Shown here: positions 1 to 7,182 of the stretch, one piece after another
Layout: every line of letters begins with the position of its first letter
Numbering within the stretch: the first letter of the stretch is position 1
Source: Paludibacter sp.
GTDB taxonomy: Bacteria; Bacteroidota; Bacteroidia; Bacteroidales; Paludibacteraceae
DNA: 64,000 bases
Direction of reading: 5' to 3'
Assembly (NCBI GenBank): GCA_010365115.1
Contig: JAAFGX010000002.1
Coordinates: forward strand, 37,218-101,217
Program-made: the position numbers and the translations under genes
Notes under the pieces: model-generated
Databases searched by the model: none
What the model saw: only the letters and a program-made list of their open reading frames with translations
What the model was told of the DNA's origin: nothing

Positions 1-635
1 TGCAAATCGTCTTCAAATTCCTCCAACAGTTTATAGGTAACAAAATATGTGTTGCATCCATCACTTGGCACAAGATAATTTTTGCTCAAAGTGTTTATTT
101 TGTCCATAGCACCACCTGCAAATTCATGTTCATTCGACATTCTTTTGATTTCAGATACGATGGTTGCTTTTGACATTGGACTATTTGTTTGCATCAAATC
201 TTTAATTGCTGGAAATAAAACTTCTTCTTCGTTTTTTAGATGTTGTAAAAGTTCAGAATTTATTTGATAAAATAATGAAGCTATTTCAGATAATTCCGGA
301 TGATGCGAACCATGAACTTCCGCAATTTTCTGAGTATATGCTTTTAACTGAGGCAAGAGTCTCAAAACAGTTTTATGATGTGTATTGACAATATAGTCGC
401 ATAAAAAATCTAAACTCCATTGGTTGAAATCATGAGATGCATCTTTATTAGAATTTTTAAGTTCATTTAATTTACTTTCGAGGGTTGAAATGTCTATTTT
501 TTTGTCATTACAAGCCTGTTCTAAACTCTGATTTCCGCCGCAGCAAAAATCTATTCCGGCATTTTTAAATATTTCCGCCGCCCTGAAATCATTTGTAACA
601 ATTTCACCTATTTTTATTGTTTTGTAATTATCCAT
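1..635 (-). CDS. ric: Iron-sulfur cluster repair di-iron protein Ric (ScdA/YtfE family), 3' end beyond window
   Basis: Ric proteins repair Fe-S clusters damaged by nitric oxide or oxidants, using a hemerythrin-like di-iron centre in the cytoplasm. The reading frame starts at 635 and runs open to base 1 (211 codons), so the C-terminus is missing. The N-terminal DUF542 signature DFCCGG lies near residues 29-34. The hemerythrin part shows the expected spaced histidines, an HLKNEEEVLFP helix (HxxxE) and a later NEHEF. The sequence stops at EEFEDDL, just before the expected last His-rich helix, so perhaps 15-30 residues are missing. The start overlaps the upstream BFD-like gene by 8 bases, suggesting translational coupling. 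The cassette is headed by an Rrf2 regulator, as is common for NO-stress genes. The family call is firm; the NO link is inference. Confidence 0.9.
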   Translation of the reverse strand, partial: MDNYKTIKIGEIVTNDFRAAEIFKNAGIDFCCGGNQSLEQACNDKKIDISTLESKLNELKNSNKDASHDFNQWSLDFLCDYIVNTHHKTVLRLLPQLKAYTQKIAEVHGSHHPELSEIASLFYQINSELLQHLKNEEEVLFPAIKDLMQTNSPMSKATIVSEIKRMSNEHEFAGGAMDKINTLSKNYLVPSDGCNTYFVTYKLLEEFEDDL

Positions 636-816
636 TTTTGCTAATTATTTCATTTATAATTTCTTCAATATCAGGAATACAACTGCCACAAACTGTTCCG
701 GCATTTGTTTCATCCTGTACTTCTTCTACTGTTTTTAAATTCTTTATTTTAATAGCTGTTACAATTTCGCTTTTCATAATATTGAGGCAACTACAAATTT
801 CAATATCTTTTTCCAT
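628..816 (-). CDS. BFD-like [2Fe-2S]-binding small protein
   Basis: A 62-residue protein resembling bacterioferritin-associated ferredoxin domains. Cysteines at residues 8, 10, 43 and 46 give the CxC...CxxC set (GTVCGSC) that binds a [2Fe-2S] cluster in the BFD family. There is no signal peptide, so it should be cytoplasmic. It lies 7 bases after the cupin gene and overlaps the start of ric, so the three are almost certainly co-transcribed. In this context it may carry electrons or iron for Fe-S repair, but that role is inferred from position only. A stand-alone BFD domain of this size is normal. Confidence 0.85.
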   Translation of the reverse strand: MEKDIEICSCLNIMKSEIVTAIKIKNLKTVEEVQDETNAGTVCGSCIPDIEEIINEIISKNG

Positions 817-823
817 ACGTTAT

Positions 824-1189
824 TTAACTTGACTTGAGAATGTTTTGGATTGCTTGTTTGTTTTGAGTGTTAGTTGGTTTTGGCGTTTTCACTACCAATA
901 CCCTGAAATCTGCATTTCCCTCGTTATAAAGGCAATGGGGGATGTTTTTAGGACTATCAACGAGCATATCTTTGGTTACGGTCTGCTTTTCGTTGCCAAT
1001 TTCCACAATTCCTTCACCTTCTAAAATGTAAAAAAACACATCTACGGGAGTTGCATGTTTCTTTAAGCATTCACCTGCTTTCAGCACAATATGAACGACC
1101 TGTACATTTTCATTTTCATGGATTTTTCTGGCGTCAACTCCATGTGGATTTTTAACCGTTTCAACTCCTTTAAAACTTATCGTTTTCAT
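824..1189 (-). CDS. Cupin-domain protein
   Basis: A 121-residue single-domain cupin. The first cupin motif is KKHATPVDVFFYILEGEG (about residues 43-60) and the second ends with PHCLYNEG (about 84-91). Candidate metal ligands are H45 and H85; the classical HxH pair in motif 1 is not obvious, so metal binding may be altered. No signal peptide is present. The substrate cannot be read from the sequence. It is the first gene after the Rrf2 regulator, with a 75-base gap that holds an operator-like sequence, and it is followed closely by the BFD and ric genes. That points to a role in the same stress response. Small cupins of this kind often accompany NO- or Fe-S-responsive regulators in anaerobes, but the precise function is unknown. 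Confidence 0.82.
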   Translation of the reverse strand: MKTISFKGVETVKNPHGVDARKIHENENVQVVHIVLKAGECLKKHATPVDVFFYILEGEGIVEIGNEKQTVTKDMLVDSPKNIPHCLYNEGNADFRVLVVKTPKPTNTQNKQAIQNILKSS

Positions 1190-1229
1190 TTTATTGTAAA
1201 TTATTTTTAAAAATATAAGGGAATAATAA

Positions 1230-1249
1230 ATGCTACCTCAGTATAGTAT
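1230..1249. promoter_or_regulatory. Operator-like imperfect palindrome upstream of the cupin-BFD-ric genes
   Basis: ATGCTACCTC at 1230-1239 is followed by TATAGTAT (1242-1249), giving an ATGCTA/TAGTAT imperfect inverted repeat. The left half differs by one base from ATACTACCTC in front of the neighbouring Rrf2 gene (1682-1691). The shared half-site at both promoters suggests binding by that regulator. This is inference from pattern. Confidence 0.45.
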
Positions 1250-1264
1250 ATATAGATAAAAAAA

Positions 1265-1678
1265 TTAGTATCTCATTATTTTATCAAAGTTCAAATTTGA
1301 CAATTTTGTTTCACGAAACAATTTGTTTAAATCGGTTCTTACTACCTGCCAATTGTCATGCATAGCGCAAGGGTTTGTGCATGAGCACTTTTCAAATCCC
1401 AACAAACATCCGTTCAGTTTGTCCATTCCTTCAACAGAATCAATTATATCATACAAAAGGATGTCATTTATGCTTTTTGTAAATGTATAGCCACCGTCTC
1501 TGCCTTGAACGCTTCGTATAAATCCCGATTTTGACAAATCGGTCATCAAACGGCGCAAGTATTTGTCAGATACATTCAATTCCTTCACCAACTGTTTTGC
1601 AGTGTACAATAGTGATGGCTCTTTTGCCATAAAGATCAATATTCGTAATGCGTATTCAGATGTTTTGGATAATTTCAT
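1265..1678 (-). CDS. Rrf2-family transcriptional regulator with Fe-S-type cysteine cluster
   Basis: A 137-residue Rrf2 protein: an N-terminal winged helix (start MKLSKTSEYALRIL; recognition region about residues 35-65 ending GRDGGYTF) and a dimerisation helix. Cysteines at residues 91, 98, 100 and 104 lie where NsrR and IscR bind their cluster, so this is probably an Fe-S sensor. With ric downstream, an NsrR-like NO or redox sensor is the likeliest role. Its promoter carries a 14-bp inverted repeat ending 3 bases before the start codon, consistent with autoregulation. It reads in the same direction as cupin-BFD-ric, 75 bases upstream of them. Family sure; signal inferred. Confidence 0.9.
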   Translation of the reverse strand: MKLSKTSEYALRILIFMAKEPSLLYTAKQLVKELNVSDKYLRRLMTDLSKSGFIRSVQGRDGGYTFTKSINDILLYDIIDSVEGMDKLNGCLLGFEKCSCTNPCAMHDNWQVVRTDLNKLFRETKLSNLNFDKIMRY

Positions 1679-1681
1679 TAT

Positions 1682-1719
1682 ATACTACCTCTTTGTATTA
1701 TATTGCAAAGAAATAGTAT
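1682..1719. promoter_or_regulatory. 14-bp inverted repeat, probable autoregulatory operator of the Rrf2 gene
   Basis: ATACTACCTCTTTG (1682-1695) and CAAAGAAATAGTAT (1706-1719) are inverted copies matching at 12 of 14 positions around a 10-bp AT-rich spacer. They lie directly upstream of the Rrf2 start codon at 1678. One half-site recurs upstream of the cupin gene (1230-1239). Confidence 0.55.
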
Positions 1720-1815
1720 TTTTGTGGGATGTGCAAGAAATTTGAAATGTTTAACGCAATTATTTTTATTGGAAAATGAAAAATGCGTTTGAAAATTATC
1801 TGGTAATTCAGATTT

Positions 1816-3111
1816 TCACTTCTTTTCCAGCTGTTTTTGAATCTTTTTAATAGCTGTTTCAATTGATTTTTCGGGTTCAATCACATTGTATTCGCCCCAG
1901 AATTCGGGGTCGGAAAAGCCAGATGCTTCATCGCCTATGATAACCGACGGACGAAGCCGTTCTTTTGGGCTTATGGTTGTGTTTTCTTTGTTTATTTCCC
2001 AGTCGGTCACGGCCATTTCTATAGTGGAAAAAAAGTTGGTATTGAATAGCTTTTTCTTCCAGTTAATTTTTAATCCAAACTCAATGCGGCTGAAACCATA
2101 GTACCATCTTCCATCTTTTTCGCGGTAGTCGATGCGGTAGTTTGCTTCTATCGGATACACTTTAGCATTAAATGGTTTTTTGACGATAAACATTCTGGCG
2201 GCTTCGTCCCTATTGGAGAGATTTAGTTTGAAAACGGCACTTTTCAGGGCTAAATTTTGTGCGTCGATATAGAGTTTTCCATAATATAATGGTTCGGTTT
2301 TACCGGGTCGTTGTTTGAAATCCAGCACATAAATAAGTTGGTTGTCCATGTATGTTGAACGATCAAAAGTAAATTCGTAATTCGACATCATATTATCCGT
2401 AAAAATCATATCGGGATTTTTCATAATATCCAGGTATAATGAATTGAACGGACCTCCCTGAAGTTTGAAAGTGATGGTGTCTAATTTAGAATAATCTGCA
2501 TTTTTTCGGGCTTTGTAAAGTTTTACAATGTCCGGTTTGTACGAAGTGCTAGGCTGTTTATTTATTTCAACAACCGCCTCGGATAGAGATACATAGGTGC
2601 GGTTTTTTTTGATTGCTTCACGATAGAAAGCGGTCATCATAGCGGTTTTGTCGAAATAATTTTCACCTTTTTTATCCATAACAGCAAGTATCAGCGCTTC
2701 CGCATCTTTTGATACTACACTAATTTCGGGCAAAACAACCGAAGTAAGATCCATTTCAATGCGCACTTTTTCGCGGTTTAAATCGGCAACAGACAATTGT
2801 TTGTTTTTGTAGCCAATGAAACTGACAATTACTTTTGGGTTTTGAATTTCTTTCGATATTTTCAATGAGAATTCACCGTCTGTATTGGTCACAGTTGAAA
2901 CATTGGTGCCTACTACCATCAAATTGGCAAAGGCCAGAACGTTTCCTGTTTTTCGGTCGACAATTATACCTTTGTATTCGGTATAATTATCCATTTCGCT
3001 TTTAACCGGAATTGGAGTAATTGCAAATGCATTAGTAGATGAAAAGAGCAAAAATAGAGCTAAACATATTGAAGGAAGGCGGTTGATGAAAAAGCGCATT
3101 TGTGTTCTCAT
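1816..3111 (-). CDS. Secreted protein with carboxypeptidase-D-like regulatory domain
   Basis: About 431 residues with a signal peptide (hydrophobic run LPSICLALFLLFSSTNAFA). A carboxypeptidase-D regulatory-like beta-sandwich covers roughly residues 45-125: YKGIIVDRKTGNVLAFANL, then NTDGEFSL, then VSFIGYK. The remaining 300 residues have no motif I recognise and are rich in beta-type and aromatic residues, as in Bacteroidetes periplasmic or outer-membrane proteins. The frame is open up to 3186, but a good Bacteroidetes promoter lies at 3184-3216, so the more distal start is impossible and the ATG at 3111 (or 3099) is preferred. It is monocistronic, on the same strand as the endonuclease genes. 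Function unknown; binding or anchoring at the cell surface is possible. Confidence 0.75.
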   Translation of the reverse strand: MRTQMRFFINRLPSICLALFLLFSSTNAFAITPIPVKSEMDNYTEYKGIIVDRKTGNVLAFANLMVVGTNVSTVTNTDGEFSLKISKEIQNPKVIVSFIGYKNKQLSVADLNREKVRIEMDLTSVVLPEISVVSKDAEALILAVMDKKGENYFDKTAMMTAFYREAIKKNRTYVSLSEAVVEINKQPSTSYKPDIVKLYKARKNADYSKLDTITFKLQGGPFNSLYLDIMKNPDMIFTDNMMSNYEFTFDRSTYMDNQLIYVLDFKQRPGKTEPLYYGKLYIDAQNLALKSAVFKLNLSNRDEAARMFIVKKPFNAKVYPIEANYRIDYREKDGRWYYGFSRIEFGLKINWKKKLFNTNFFSTIEMAVTDWEINKENTTISPKERLRPSVIIGDEASGFSDPEFWGEYNVIEPEKSIETAIKKIQKQLEKK

Positions 3112-3183
3112 AATATTTTGTAGCCAGAGGTGAATTTTTATACAAAAATACAAATAATTATAATAAATCTGTTTTATTCCTAT

Positions 3184-3216
3184 CAAATTTACATGCTTTT
3201 ATTTATAACAAACAAA
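3184..3216 (-). promoter_or_regulatory. Bacteroidetes-type promoter of the carboxypeptidase-D-like gene
   Basis: On the minus strand, TTTG (3216-3213) and TAAATTTG (3191-3184) are separated by 21 bases, matching the group's -33 TTTG / -7 TAnnTTTG consensus. It predicts a leader of about 70 bases before the ATG at 3111. Confidence 0.55.
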
Positions 3217-3249
3217 CTGCTATATTGTTGATGTGATTTTGGTTATGCT

Positions 3250-4323
3250 TTATCTGAAAATCATAAATTTTCCGACTTTGCGCTTATTGGCAGTATAAAC
3301 AACTATTAGGTACAATCCATTTTTTAGATCGGCAACAGAAGTTGTACCATTGGATGAAAATTTATCTGTTTGCAGTAGAATTCCATTGATGCTTAGAATA
3401 AAGTAAGTTGCTTCTTCAGGTTTGCTCAGTTTTACAGTAATAAGGTTTGTTGCTGCGTTAAATTTAGCAGTGAAAGTACTTTTCGTTTCGGCAGGACCAA
3501 CACCAACCGACCATGATTCTATCATTCTGTTTCCCCAAATAAATTCAGCCAATTCTGGATGGTCAATATAGGGATTTCTATTGTGTTGAAAAGAATAAAC
3601 GGCATTGTTCCGCTTGATTTCTTTGTCGCTCACCATATCCTGACTATTCCACTTTAACAACAAATTCACCGCATAAGGTTTAAAAGTAGGATACGTATTG
3701 GTATAAAGCATACTGGAAGTTCCAAGGCTTTGCCAAATTGGAGCATAATTTTCGTAACAGGTTACCATGTACATATAAGTTCGTGCAAAGTCGCCTTTAT
3801 ACTCGTCAATCGGCTCAAAAACAGTCCCATTATAACCCGGAAAAGTATTTGGACCCACTTTTACAATGGTATTCGGAAGAATGGAAGAACCATCTGCTTC
3901 GCCTAAAGCATAGTTCGACTTAGCTGAATTGGCGTTAGCATCCGAAGGATAAAGATTATGTAAATCGGAACCTATCGGTTCAGAATTCACCTCATCGGAT
4001 GAAATGCCAAACCAACTTTTGGGCATGGAGTGCTCGCGGTTCATTCCGCCTCCACTCCAAACGGTTCGTTTGTAATTGGAATACATATCCCAAAAATATC
4101 CGTTGGGATGCCAGTCGGTAGTACGAAAATAAGTACTCGAACTGTAGTATTCAAGCTGCGTATGGTTTTTTATTGTATTGTACAAAGCCGTTTTTAAAGC
4201 AGCCTGATTTTTTCCTTCGGCCAACGAATAATATCCTTCCGGTTCTTGCGCCCAAAGTTGGGTAGCAAGTACCAGCATTAAACTGAAGAGTATTCCTTTA
4301 TAGATGTGCCGGATAATTTCCAT
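3250..4323 (-). CDS. Secreted endonuclease I (EndA/NucM family) with T9SS sorting domain, paralogue 1
   Basis: A 357-residue secreted nuclease. It has a signal peptide (cut near ATQLWAQ, about residue 26), then an Endonuclease_1 domain to about residue 265. The active-site motif NREHSMPKSW places the catalytic Glu-His pair at 97-98, and the second conserved block is DLHNLYPSD with Asn 130-132, as in beta-beta-alpha-Me nucleases such as Vvn. The last 75 residues form a T9SS C-terminal sorting domain ending KVGKFMIFR. It should cut DNA or RNA outside the cell. It is the last and shortest of three genes packed with 3- and 15-base gaps, so it is likely in their operon. Confidence 0.92.
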   Translation of the reverse strand: MEIIRHIYKGILFSLMLVLATQLWAQEPEGYYSLAEGKNQAALKTALYNTIKNHTQLEYYSSSTYFRTTDWHPNGYFWDMYSNYKRTVWSGGGMNREHSMPKSWFGISSDEVNSEPIGSDLHNLYPSDANANSAKSNYALGEADGSSILPNTIVKVGPNTFPGYNGTVFEPIDEYKGDFARTYMYMVTCYENYAPIWQSLGTSSMLYTNTYPTFKPYAVNLLLKWNSQDMVSDKEIKRNNAVYSFQHNRNPYIDHPELAEFIWGNRMIESWSVGVGPAETKSTFTAKFNAATNLITVKLSKPEEATYFILSINGILLQTDKFSSNGTTSVADLKNGLYLIVVYTANKRKVGKFMIFR

Positions 4324-4338
4324 TTTATTACGAGATAA

Positions 4339-7179
4339 TTATTTCAAGAATTTTCCTGTAAAGGAATATTGATTATTTTGAACACGTAAAATGAAAATTC
4401 CAGTTTGAGGAAATGAAATATCCATTTGACTGGCATTTGCAATGATTTTATAAAGACCGATTCCGGTAAGCGAGAAAATCTGAATCGATTCATTTCCTTG
4501 TAAACCAATGACCGAAAGCTGATTATTTTTCGAAATAATCTTTATTGATTGTGTAGTTTCTTTTTTAATTTTGTTGTTCAATAAAGTTTGAACCGCTATT
4601 GTTTCGGAAGGTAAAGAAACGGCAGACCCCAATGTAGCACGTACATTATAATAATACAATTGGTTTTCATTTAAACCGGTAATAACCCCACGAGTTGTTG
4701 AAAACGGTATGTCTTTTTGAATGAAAACGGTTTCCTGACCTCCATAAGTAGCTGATACATCGTCTATAGCAATATTTCCACTTCCCACTTTGTTGTATTT
4801 AAAACGCAAAGCTGTAATATTTTGCGTTGGAGTAAATGTGTATACTGGATATATTTTGGAAGTAGTACCTGCATAAGGAATGCTGTCAATCTTTAACCAA
4901 TCCAATCCATTGAACCCATGCACTACAAACGAAGAACCTGCACTCGCCGAAGCATATCTGTACATATATTTAAAAGTTGAAACTGGATTCGGATATACTT
5001 TAGTTTGAAGTATTTCGCCAGCCAATTTTAAATTTATCGAAGGTATGGCTACGCCAGAACTGGTGGCTGAGGTGTAAGTTCCACTTGCAGTTCCGCTCCA
5101 TCCAATTGGCAATGGAGTTCCGTTTGATCCCACATTATTGAATCCTTCAATAACTGTAGTATAAGCTGCACCTTTAAGTTCAAACACATTTATTAAATAT
5201 CCGTTTGCAAAAAGTGTTTCTTCCCAGTTGGCAGTAAAACCGCTCGTGTGAATATCGGTTTCCAGCATTAGAATTGGAATATCCAAGGTTGAAGTATGCA
5301 ATTGCATGGTATTAATTGCTGCAACATTTCCTCCTGGTTTTATTGCTTCTACCGAATAGGTATAGGTGTTTTCGGGCGATAAGTTCTGAATGGGAAATTG
5401 GGTGGTTTTTCCTGTCAGCACATTTTGAATAACGGTTGGTTCGCTAGTACTGAAGTTTATTTGATGATTCTTCAACATGGAATAAGAATCAATAGGTAAT
5501 TTTGTCCATTGCTTTTCGTTATAATTCTTTGATGGATGTGTAACATTTGATTTTCTTTCCAAACTAATATCTTTACCCCAATCATTCGCTGCACCTGCAT
5601 CAGCAATTCCCACCTGATCAATAATTACACCCCCGCGAGTTAAGATAACTGCATCGTTACCGTTGAAATTAATAAGCGAGTCCAGTTTTTGTGCTATTGA
5701 AGTTAAAGCAGTAGTTGTACATCTGCTATTCACAAGAATATAACTTGAGTTATTTTGCAAAGTTCCGGTTAATTGAATTCCTGAACCAAAATCACCTGCA
5801 CCGTTCCATTGTTTTAAAACACTATATTTCGATAAATCTACAGTTTTGCCTGTGCCATTATATATTTCCAATGCTTTATTCCAACTGTCGCCTTCCACGT
5901 AAGCCGAAATTATCAAATCACCCGCTTGTTTGTCGCCCTGATACACCTTCAATCTATAATCTGTAGCCAAAGGATCGGAAATCCATTGCAAGGTTCCACC
6001 TATAGGCGAAATCTGGTCGGGTTCAAGGGTAATAAAATCAGCAGAAGCCAGTGCTTTTATAGGAATGCGAAGACTTTCCGACAAACCGCCGCCCTGAATC
6101 AGAAGCGTATCGCGAACTAAACCGGAAGTGTTGGGCGTGAAAGTAATTGTCAAATCAATTCCATTTAAAGCAGTTGCAACAGGAACAGTGCTAGTCGACA
6201 ATGATAAAGCGGCATTGTTTTTAATAAATGATAGTTGAACATTGGAATTAATATTAACTCCCTGAATATGTAAAACTTGCGAGCGTTTATCATTTTGCAA
6301 AATCACTCCAAAATCCATGGTAATTCCACGACGAGGAGCAACCAGAAAAGGATTTATTTCTACCGGGAAAGGATAAACTTTAGTGCTGTCGGCGCCCCAG
6401 ATATATTCAGCCAAATCGGGATAATCGATAAACGGATTTCGATTGCCTTGAATATTATAAATCGTTTCTATTCTTTTCAATTCTTTTGCACTTACAGGAT
6501 CCTGGCGATGCCATTTCAACAATAAATCCAATGCCCACGGTTTCCAAACTGGATACGTATTATTGTTCAACATGGGCGATTGCCAAAGTTGTGAGAAATT
6601 TTCATAAATAGTGGAAATATAAAAATACGAACGCGCAAAATCACCTTTATATTCGTCGGCAGGTTCAAAACATTTGTCGGTATATACTGTTCCAAAGCCG
6701 TTGGTGCCAATTTTTGTAACTCCATTGTAAAGTGTTGGTGCGCCTGTGACTTCGCCCAAAGGCAAATTACTTTTGGTAATATTGGTGGTGGCATCGGCAG
6801 GATATAAATGAAATAAATCTTTGTAGGCATTATTATCATAAGCTCCCCACCAACTTTTGGGGAAAGAATGCTCAATGTGCATACCTTCAATCGACCAGAA
6901 TCCACTGAAAGTACGAACTGTGTTGGAATACATATCCATCACCGTATTGTCAGTATTGCGGTCGGTGTAGTAAAACCCTTCCCATGTAAAACCCGGGCCG
7001 CTGCCATAATATAATTCTTTCATGGGAGCACAATACGTATGAAGCGCAGTCTTTAATTCAGCTTTCTTTTTGTTTTGGGCAAAGTAATAATAACCTGCAG
7101 GAACAGTAGCAAAAACAGTGGAAAATGCCAGAATGGAAATTCCAAAAAACAATAAAAACTTAATACTGAATTTAGACAT
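4339..7179 (-). CDS. Large secreted endonuclease I with lamin-tail and fibronectin-like domains and T9SS sorting signal, paralogue 2
   Basis: A 946-residue multidomain exported nuclease. After a signal peptide (about 1-25) comes an Endonuclease_1 domain (30-265) with HIEHSFPKSWWG (Glu-His 103-104) and DLFHLYPADATTN. Residues 270-380 look like an Ig-type domain. About 395-545 resembles a lamin-tail domain (ALEIYNGTGKTVDLSKY, then GNDAVILTRGG). Fibronectin-III-like segments follow, with a jelly-roll-like region near 680-840 (PLPIGWSG, then IAIDDVSATYGG). The end (about 870-946) is a T9SS sorting domain. The extra domains probably bind matrix or surface. It lies 3 bases after paralogue 3 and 15 bases before paralogue 1. 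Domain limits beyond the nuclease are estimates. Confidence 0.9.
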   Translation of the reverse strand: MSKFSIKFLLFFGISILAFSTVFATVPAGYYYFAQNKKKAELKTALHTYCAPMKELYYGSGPGFTWEGFYYTDRNTDNTVMDMYSNTVRTFSGFWSIEGMHIEHSFPKSWWGAYDNNAYKDLFHLYPADATTNITKSNLPLGEVTGAPTLYNGVTKIGTNGFGTVYTDKCFEPADEYKGDFARSYFYISTIYENFSQLWQSPMLNNNTYPVWKPWALDLLLKWHRQDPVSAKELKRIETIYNIQGNRNPFIDYPDLAEYIWGADSTKVYPFPVEINPFLVAPRRGITMDFGVILQNDKRSQVLHIQGVNINSNVQLSFIKNNAALSLSTSTVPVATALNGIDLTITFTPNTSGLVRDTLLIQGGGLSESLRIPIKALASADFITLEPDQISPIGGTLQWISDPLATDYRLKVYQGDKQAGDLIISAYVEGDSWNKALEIYNGTGKTVDLSKYSVLKQWNGAGDFGSGIQLTGTLQNNSSYILVNSRCTTTALTSIAQKLDSLINFNGNDAVILTRGGVIIDQVGIADAGAANDWGKDISLERKSNVTHPSKNYNEKQWTKLPIDSYSMLKNHQINFSTSEPTVIQNVLTGKTTQFPIQNLSPENTYTYSVEAIKPGGNVAAINTMQLHTSTLDIPILMLETDIHTSGFTANWEETLFANGYLINVFELKGAAYTTVIEGFNNVGSNGTPLPIGWSGTASGTYTSATSSGVAIPSINLKLAGEILQTKVYPNPVSTFKYMYRYASASAGSSFVVHGFNGLDWLKIDSIPYAGTTSKIYPVYTFTPTQNITALRFKYNKVGSGNIAIDDVSATYGGQETVFIQKDIPFSTTRGVITGLNENQLYYYNVRATLGSAVSLPSETIAVQTLLNNKIKKETTQSIKIISKNNQLSVIGLQGNESIQIFSLTGIGLYKIIANASQMDISFPQTGIFILRVQNNQYSFTGKFLK

Positions 7180-7182
7180 TTT

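Noticed and set aside
617..832. Hydrophobic plus-strand frame of 71 codons opposite the BFD gene
   Set aside because: It is the complement of the BFD-like gene, whose cysteines and overlap with ric make the minus strand the coding one.
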